Source: Episyrphus balteatus
Lineage: Eukaryota; Arthropoda; Insecta; Diptera; Syrphidae
Assembly: GCF_945859705.1 (NCBI RefSeq)
Contig: NC_079136.1
Location: 121,982,028 to 122,046,027 of the forward strand
Direction: 5' to 3'
DNA: 64,000 nucleotides
The notes under the pieces were generated by a model. That model made no database searches and was not told the DNA's origin. It saw only the letters and a list, made by a program, of their open reading frames with translations. Made by a program: the position numbers and the translations under genes. Positions 57,827 through 64,000 of the stretch are shown piece by piece. Position 1 is the stretch's first letter, and each line of letters starts with the position of its first letter.

Positions 57827-59640
57827 GTTTTGACGTGATAACGTCTTATAAATCGATGAACCATGGCAGCCACCACAAAAAAAAGTGACGCCATTTTCTC
57901 CCGTTCCACTTGGAATTTTTCGCAGTGCGCCAAAAAATTTCAATTCCAAATTAAAAATAAACTATTAGAGATACCAATATCTTTTATAGCTTATTTGAAA
58001 GATAATAACCTAAAGCTAAATAAAAATGAAGGATTTTTAAAAATTTCCTCATTTAATAGGGTAAATAGAGTAAAAATTTGTTATTTTCTAAACGCGACAA
58101 TGTAAAGAGTTGATTTTTTTTTTCTAATCGATAGATAAATTCATTGCAAGACTGATAATGGTATTGAAAAAAATTTCAAAACCAAGTAATAAATGGTTTT
58201 CTAAAACTAAAACATTAAATAGACCTTTGACAAAGTAGTGATTATAGGTAGGGGAATTTTTTTTTTGACAATTTGAAAAACGTCATTCGAAAGATAGGTA
58301 ATTAAAAAAAAAAGTTAGGGGTCTGATACGGATTTTTTTTTAAGTCTCTGTGCTTCGAAATATGAATTGTTGAAAAACACCTAGTTATTTTGGGGTATTT
58401 TTGGGTGAGTTTTTATTTTTTTATTTTTATTTTTTTGTAGCGTTCAAAAAATCTCAAAATTAAAGAACATGTAGTCTATGACCATGGGCAAACATGTACA
58501 CAAAATTGGTATTTTAAAATGATTTTTGACTAAATAACGGGAAAAACAAGTTTTTTTGTCCCAAGTTTTTTGGCCGTATTTAACCGTTTTTTATTTTTAT
58601 CTTTTTTTCTTCAACAGATAAATGAATGAAATTTATGTTGTAGATAGAAAATAAACAGGACTATATCTAAGCAAAATTTCAATCAATTTTGTAGACAAAA
58701 TTTTGAGATAACGGTAAAATAAAGTTTCATTATTCAACAGGTTCTATCTTTTGATCTAAAGCAAATACAAATTTGATTTAACTTTATTGAGCATTCTGAT
58801 GATGTTACCTTTCATTTGGTATATCAGACATAACTGTACATTCACTACAAGCTACACAATGTTAAATTAAAAAACTTGCGAAATACCTCAAAACACCTGT
58901 GGAGATCTGTTGATCATGAACAGCCACCAGTGTGGGAAGTACCGTAATCTCAGTTTGGAATTTCGACATGGTTGGCTATAAGAAATTCTAACTTTTTTTC
59001 TAGGCATCGCAGAAATAAGATTGAAACGTCATATGAAAGGTGAAATAATTAGCTTTCACATGATATGAATGATTTCGTATGGGTTGTCATTAAAAAAATT
59101 TATTTAATAGCGTGAGAAGATAAAATTATATGTTTTTTTTTTTTTTTTGCTTTTTTTGATGAAAATTGATCGAGTTCGAAAAATTCTAGCTCTTTTTGTA
59201 GATGTCGAATAGACATGATCGGTATATATATTTTGAGCTGAAGCAATAAGCTTTCAGGTGGTATAAAATTTGTTATAAGTTGTTATATCAAAAAAATGAA
59301 TTTTTGGGTGATGGAAGTGATTTTTTCACTTTTTTTCATAAGAAATGATTGTTTTTAATAAATCATTTTAATACTTTTTGCGCATTGTAAAAATTTAAAA
59401 ATGGTTTTATTATTTAGAAGAAATATTTGGCTTTTTAATGGTGTAATTTTTTTTTTTTAGGCTTTTAAAATAATAAATTAATATAATGAGAAAAGAAGCT
59501 TTTTTTGTAAATTTATGTTTGTTCGAAATAAATGAACGCTTCAATTGAGTCATTTTAAACAAAAGTACACAACCTGTTTTCTTACGACGTTATCACTTAA
59601 AATCATCGTCCGTAAACCGGCTTTACAGGCAACCTCTTTT
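57827..59640 (+). mobile_element. HINE-1 copy E, longest and best-preserved copy
   Basis: Plus-strand copy, about 1.81 kb. The intact 5' subterminal stem-loop GACGT-GATA-ACGTC is at 57832-57845 after GTTTT. The 3' subterminal GACGTTATCACT is at 59586-59597, the terminal stem-loop at 59608-59630 (GTCCGTAAA / TTTACAGGC), then AACCTC and a T-run. There is no target duplication. The core carries all segments seen in other copies, so it is the best reference. A short open frame at 57863-58105 is not conserved across copies. Confidence 0.75.
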
Positions 59641-59688
59641 TAACTAAGAGCAGAATTTTAGGAAACGGTTTAAAGCTCTGACACTTTT

Positions 59689-59754
59689 GGGACACATTCG
59701 GGACACATTCGGGAAACATTGGGGATATGTTCGCGACACATTTGGGATTCTTTC
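59689..59754 (+). repeat. 11-bp minisatellite, six units
   Basis: Six contiguous degenerate units of GGGACACATTC (variants GGGAAACATTG, GGGATATGTTC, GCGACACATTT, GGGATTCTTTC). It lies about 50 bp beyond the 3' end of HINE-1 copy E. Confidence 0.75.
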
Positions 59755-60754
59755 GGTACAAATTCCATTTCTGAGGACAGCTGAATACTTAAGTGTTGAG
59801 GCCTGGCTTTCTTCTTAGTTCAGAGTTCACGGTCTCATCGGAATATTGAATGATGTTGTCTTGACAGGGTTGTGTTCCTTAGTTTTGAATATGTTCTTCT
59901 CTCATGACATAAATCTCTCCTCATCTAGAATACCATTAATTCTCAACTTCTTGTATAAAACTCTTATTTAACAAGAACAACAACAAACAAGAAATCCATT
60001 TCGTCTTGTTATGCAAAACCTAAACTGCTTAAACTGTTTCACAATTTCATTGAAGTTAATCTTGTTCATCGTTTTCTTCTTCTTCTTCTTATTTTTTTTT
60101 TTTTTTTTTTTGTTTTCTTCTTTTATAAACTTATGGCTTTTGGTTCAACTTTTCGCAGTTAATTTAATGAATCTCTTCCACTTGAATAAACATTAAATAA
60201 ATTGCCAAATGGGATTGAATAAATTACTCAGAGAGAGAGAATGAGAGTAAAAACGAGGAGAAAGAGATTTTCTTTAAGTCTTTTCGAATCATGGGTTAGG
60301 ATAGGAAGGACGAAGAAAATGTAGAATGCTGCTGTTGCTGATGCTTAATGCCTAAGCCGCGTGATTTAACACACGCAAATGCCTGCGAGAGTGTAAAAAC
60401 TCTTGAGTCCATAATGTTCTCATCTACACACAATACCGCACGTTCTAGAAAAAAAAAAAACAACTTTCTTTGGATTGCTTTGGTTTTGGTCCTAGGGGAG
60501 GATATAGAAACATGGTTTAAGGAAGAAGAAAGCAGAAGTTTGGTTCTTTTGCAAAAGTTTGAAGCTGTTTTTTTTTTCTCCTTTTTCTTTTTTTTGATCC
60601 TTTTATATAGAAGAAATTTAGGTGTTCTTTTTAACATCCTGATTGTTTCTTGAAAAAAGATTGGAAAATCAAATGATATACAGTTGTTTTGAATTCCATA
60701 ACCAAAACAGATGTTTTTGATGTTTTTTTTTTCCAGCTTTAACAATTTTTTACT
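59755..60754. other. Intervening DNA with CTT repeats
   Basis: No gene recognised. CTT triplets run near 60072-60089 and a GA run is at 60229-60240. Open frames on both strands at 60296-60817 overlap each other and contain homopolymer-encoded Lys/Phe tracts, so they are not supported. Confidence 0.45.
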
Positions 60755-60869
60755 TGCGATATAGGTACTATAGGGCAAGTTTAGGATTCGTAAAAAAAAT
60801 CGAACTCGAGATAACAATTTTACATGACATTACGATGATGGAGAATGCCAAAAAAGTGGGTCCGGCAAT

Positions 60870-60934
<65 letters not shown>

Positions 60935-61780
60935 CTCTATCTGGAGCTGCAGCCTAAACGAGTGAAGTGATTTTCTTCAAACTTGGTAGTTAGCAGTTTT
61001 TGGTGATTCCCTAGAGGGGAAATTGAAATTTTTTTTTTATGACCAAAACTAACGGTACCTGCCATATAACGGAAATAGAAAAGTTAATTTTTTTCAAAAA
61101 CGGCTCTAACGATTTTGATTAAAATTTTTGTGTGTAATACTACACATAAGGGCCAACATTTTAAATAAAAAAAATATTTTTTGTACCGTTATTAACGGTA
61201 CCTGTCATAGAACGGTTTTTTTCGTTTCTGAATATCTCGTACAAAATTAACCCGATTTAAATGAAAATTTTTATACAAACGTGTGTAAGTAAAGATAATA
61301 TTAAAAATTTCGAAAATTTTCAAAAAACGCATTTTTGGTTTTTTAAAAAATATTTCAAATTTTTTTTTTGAAAAATCAATTTTTTGAAAACGGATCAATG
61401 AAAAATTTTGAAATTTAGTTTTTATGTGTAAATTAATTATTTCTTCAAAATGGCATACCAACTTTTTTTTTGAAAAATGTTAAAAAAATTTTATATATAA
61501 AAAATTATTTTTTTAAAAAACGGCTCCTACAATTTTCAAAATTTTTTTTCTAAAAATACCTTTTTATACGAGAAATAAAATGGCATATTTGTTTTTTTTT
61601 TTAAGATATTTTAAAACGGAGTTTTATTAATTATAAAAACAGATTTAATTTTTTTATACTACTTATGAAATTTCTTCAAAATATCGAATTTTAAATTTCT
61701 TGAATAAAAAGCTTTAACATTATAGTTACTTTAAGCATAAGAGCAAGTACGTGCGACCCCAGTCGTGCAATTTATTTTAT
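60755..61780 (+). repeat. Family-3 repeat, longest copy, with CTGT microsatellite
   Basis: Order of parts: 'ataggtactatagggcaagttt', 'aactcgagataacaattttacatg', 'gatggagaatgcc', then a CTGT tetranucleotide run of about 16 units (60871-60936). Next come 'gcagcctaaacgagtgaag', 'cttcaaacttggta', 'tccctagagg', 'caaaaacggctctaacgatttt' and A/T-rich segments. The end is AAGAGCAAGTACGTGCGACC and a terminal stem-loop GTGCGAC-CCCA-GTCGTGC (with two G.T pairs, near 61751-61768) before TTTATTTTATTT. An internal microsatellite and a 3' stem-loop also occur in DINE-1-type elements; membership is a suggestion only. Confidence 0.6.
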
Positions 61781-64000
61781 TTAATTTAATTTTATTGAAT
61801 AGTTTTCTGGTTTTGTTCTACCCCATTTGATTGGTCAAATGAATGCTATGAGAACAACCATCAACAGAAATGGGAAAGGAATTTCCTTTTAAAATCAATC
61901 CCTTCCCAAGACTTGGAAATGATTTTAAAAGGCTTAAAACATAGCGTTTCTTAAAAGTTGAAAATAAAAAAATTGTCAAAAGGGCTTTTGCATTTTCGCA
62001 AATTTTTCGATAGAACTGCTTCAAGTAGGGTTGCCAGACGTCCCGATTTCGGTATGTTACAATTCTGTTTGATTTCGCTCATTTCGAGGGCTTGAGATAT
62101 TAATGATGGATTTACTTTGCTCTGAATTTTAAAATCTGCATAGATTAAAACGAAAACAGCATGCAATATTGGATAGAGAGAGTATGTAGATAAAAATGCA
62201 GACAAATTCATAACTGCACAGATTATCCCGAAAACGCACATGCTCTTCTCCATAAAGCTTCTCGTTCTTGTATGGATTACAGGTATATTATATTTTTTGG
62301 ATTCAGATGAATGTAAATTTATTTAATGTTATCAATAAAACATTTTACTTCAACTCTGTAGAAAAACATGGTGAGCAATAAAGTATTCATAGCATCCTCA
62401 AAATTATTATTCTAAACTCCTTTTAGAGCTAATTTTTAATGATCTTCAAGACTATAAGAAATAGAACTTTAGATATTGATCTGAATCTTAAAAACTTGGA
62501 CTTAGTTATTTTATGTTTTGTATTATAACTTTTTTTTATTTTTTTTCACCTTCATCCAATAAATATAACAATATAAATTAAACAATTATTTAGGACAACT
62601 CTCATTATACATTACATACATTACTCATCTTCACAAATTTCAAATAAATCACAAACAAAAATCGTTTAACATAAAAAAATATTCAAACAAAATTATAAAA
62701 TAAAAACAATAAGCTAAATAAAAAAAACTAAAAAACTGAATAACCTAATTTAATAGACTGCTAGAAATAAAAAAAAAAAAACTTAAACATTACTTTAATA
62801 TTTGTCTCTAATTTAGAGAAGAACATGAATAAACACATTTATTTACTTTATATTCAAAAGACAGCTACTTACTGATATAGTAAATTGATCGAAGTATTGA
62901 GTTAAATCTGATGAATCCATTTATTTATTAGTTTTTTTGTACTCTTTAAAAAAAAAAAAAAAAAACAAAACAAAAAAAAAAAAAAACAATAATGGCAAAC
63001 AGAAAAAGAAGTAATTTTTGTAAGTTTTCACATAAAAGATAATAAAAAAAATAAAATAATAAACAAAATATACAAAACATAATTTTTTCATTGCTTAGGA
63101 AAAACATGAATAAAACAGCAAAGTTCGTGTATTACGTATGCATTTGTGAACAAAATTTTGGATTGTAGCTTGGAAAATAAATGGTAGGTAAGAATTGTTG
63201 AGGCCTAAAATTTTATGCAGATCCTCAATTTATATATCATCTATGTTTCAGGCGTGTTTATTTCGAATCCGAAGTCAAAATTGCACTGCCACGTAAATAC
63301 TTGACTTTTAACAGGACAAAAACGTGGTTTTTGGGTAGGTACTTTTGACGTCGAACTTGTTAAGCTTGTTAACTTATGCAATCTCAAAGAAACATATATG
63401 TTCTATAATGTATATTAATTTCTCTCAAGTAGGTATATTAAAAATAAAGATTTATGATATTTCAAAATGATTAACATAAGTTATGACAATGTAAACAGTG
63501 CCCCTATTCTGTAACTTTCATCACTGGGCAATAAAAAGTTTGAATGACTTTAAGTTTAATTTTATCGCATCAAAATAAAATAAATTTGTCATTATTCATA
63601 AATTCTGAATTTGAAAGAAATTTTGATTTTATCATGGAATAGAATGGCTTTGAGAGACATTCGCCACTGATAAAGTTACAGAACTGTTTTGAATTCAACA
63701 CACTTAACTTAAGTCATTTAAAGTGATTTGTTGTTATGTGAATAACTTTGTTTTTTTTTTTTTGCAACTATTTTTTTATTTTTTGCTTACGAGGCACAGT
63801 TTTTTCCACTTAAAAATTCATTTTTAAGGCTAGGAACACACTTCATCGTGTGATAATTCAGTCGCAAAAATGGATCACACCTCACACGGATTTCAATGCC
63901 TGTAAACACACATGCTTCCAATCACTAATAAAAATATTGAGTCAATTCATAGTTGTCACTCAAGTCATGATTTTACTCAAATGGAAGCTTGAGCTGGCTT
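61781..64000. other. Intervening A+T-rich DNA to the window end
   Basis: No gene recognised. AGGGTTGCCAGACGTCCCG at 62027-62045 looks like one end of a TIR element, without a partner. A poly-A/poly-C-interrupted tract lies near 62948-62986. The part 63255-63300 ('ttcgaatccgaagtcaaaattg') is a fragment of the interior of the 932-bp element at 5492-6423. Confidence 0.45.

Noticed and set aside
47859..58105. Similar open frames at 47859-48101 and 57863-58105 (…IKNKLLEI…IAYLKDN…)
   Set aside because: They are the 5' part of HINE-1 copies D and E. The same region has stops in copy C and differences between D and E fall on all codon positions, so no protein selection is apparent.
60755..61780. Family-3 repeat as a SINE
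   Set aside because: No tRNA- or 5S-like A/B box promoter, no poly-A or simple 3' tail repeat with target duplication; a 3' stem-loop is seen instead.
61951..62253. 100-residue minus-strand frame next to AGGGTTGCCAGACGTCCCG, thought of as a hAT transposase piece
   Set aside because: I could not match it to a transposase block, and no second inverted end was found nearby.
1..64000. CRISPR array, tRNA, rRNA or prokaryotic operon
   Set aside because: No regularly spaced identical short repeats with unique spacers, no cloverleaf with a GGTTCRA arm, no rRNA words and no ribosome-binding-site/ORF clusters; the composition and mobile elements are eukaryotic.

Overview
This window is an A+T-rich, gene-free, repeat-dense stretch of an animal nuclear genome, most likely an insect and probably a fly (Diptera). 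The grounds are base composition, long A/T tracts, a Jockey-like non-LTR retrotransposon relic, a pogo-like transposase relic, small TIR elements, and several repeats with the terminal architecture of Helentron-associated elements (the DINE-1/HINE type abundant in flies). I found no host protein-coding exon, tRNA, rRNA, CRISPR array or bacterial-type operon. The window could be intergenic or lie in a very large intron; sequence alone does not decide.

Layout. 0-5 kb: a three-unit tandem repeat with a palindromic core and two PIF/Harbinger-like MITEs with 3-bp target duplications. 5-10.2 kb: a dispersed repeat split by a 932-bp TIR element; a HINE-2 copy; a 1.34-kb near-perfect fold-back element with TA flanks. 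11-19 kb: a diverged repeat, a 105-copy 9-bp satellite (13499-14445), a degenerate 150-200-bp array, a 310-bp duplication with a third inverted copy, and a mirrored short-repeat array. 20-25 kb: another HINE-2 copy, a second mirrored array, a pogo-like element with TA flanks and transposase remains, and an interrupted inverted repeat. 27-36 kb: three HINE-1 copies, one HINE-2 copy and two pieces of a third, microsatellite-bearing family. 38-43 kb: two paralogous degenerate arrays built on a GACCCCTAGATTTT-like motif, then a family-3 copy. 44-52.6 kb: HINE-1 copy F interrupted by a 644-bp element with a 10-bp target duplication, two piggyBac-like TTAA MITEs (one inside the Jockey relic), and HINE-1 copy D. 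52.6-64 kb: plain A+T-rich DNA, HINE-1 copy E, an 11-bp minisatellite and a full family-3 copy.

The most interesting result is the HINE pair. Families 1 and 2 share an internal core but have different ends. Both 5' subterminal motifs are a 5-bp stem with a 4-nt GNNA loop: GACGT-GATA-ACGTC in family 1 and GAAGT-GAAA-ACTTC in family 2, differing by one compensatory base-pair change. Both families end in an unrelated 3' stem-loop followed by a T-run. This suggests that a rolling-circle replicase recognises a folded 5' end, and that ends and cores have been swapped. No autonomous Rep/Hel partner lies in the window.
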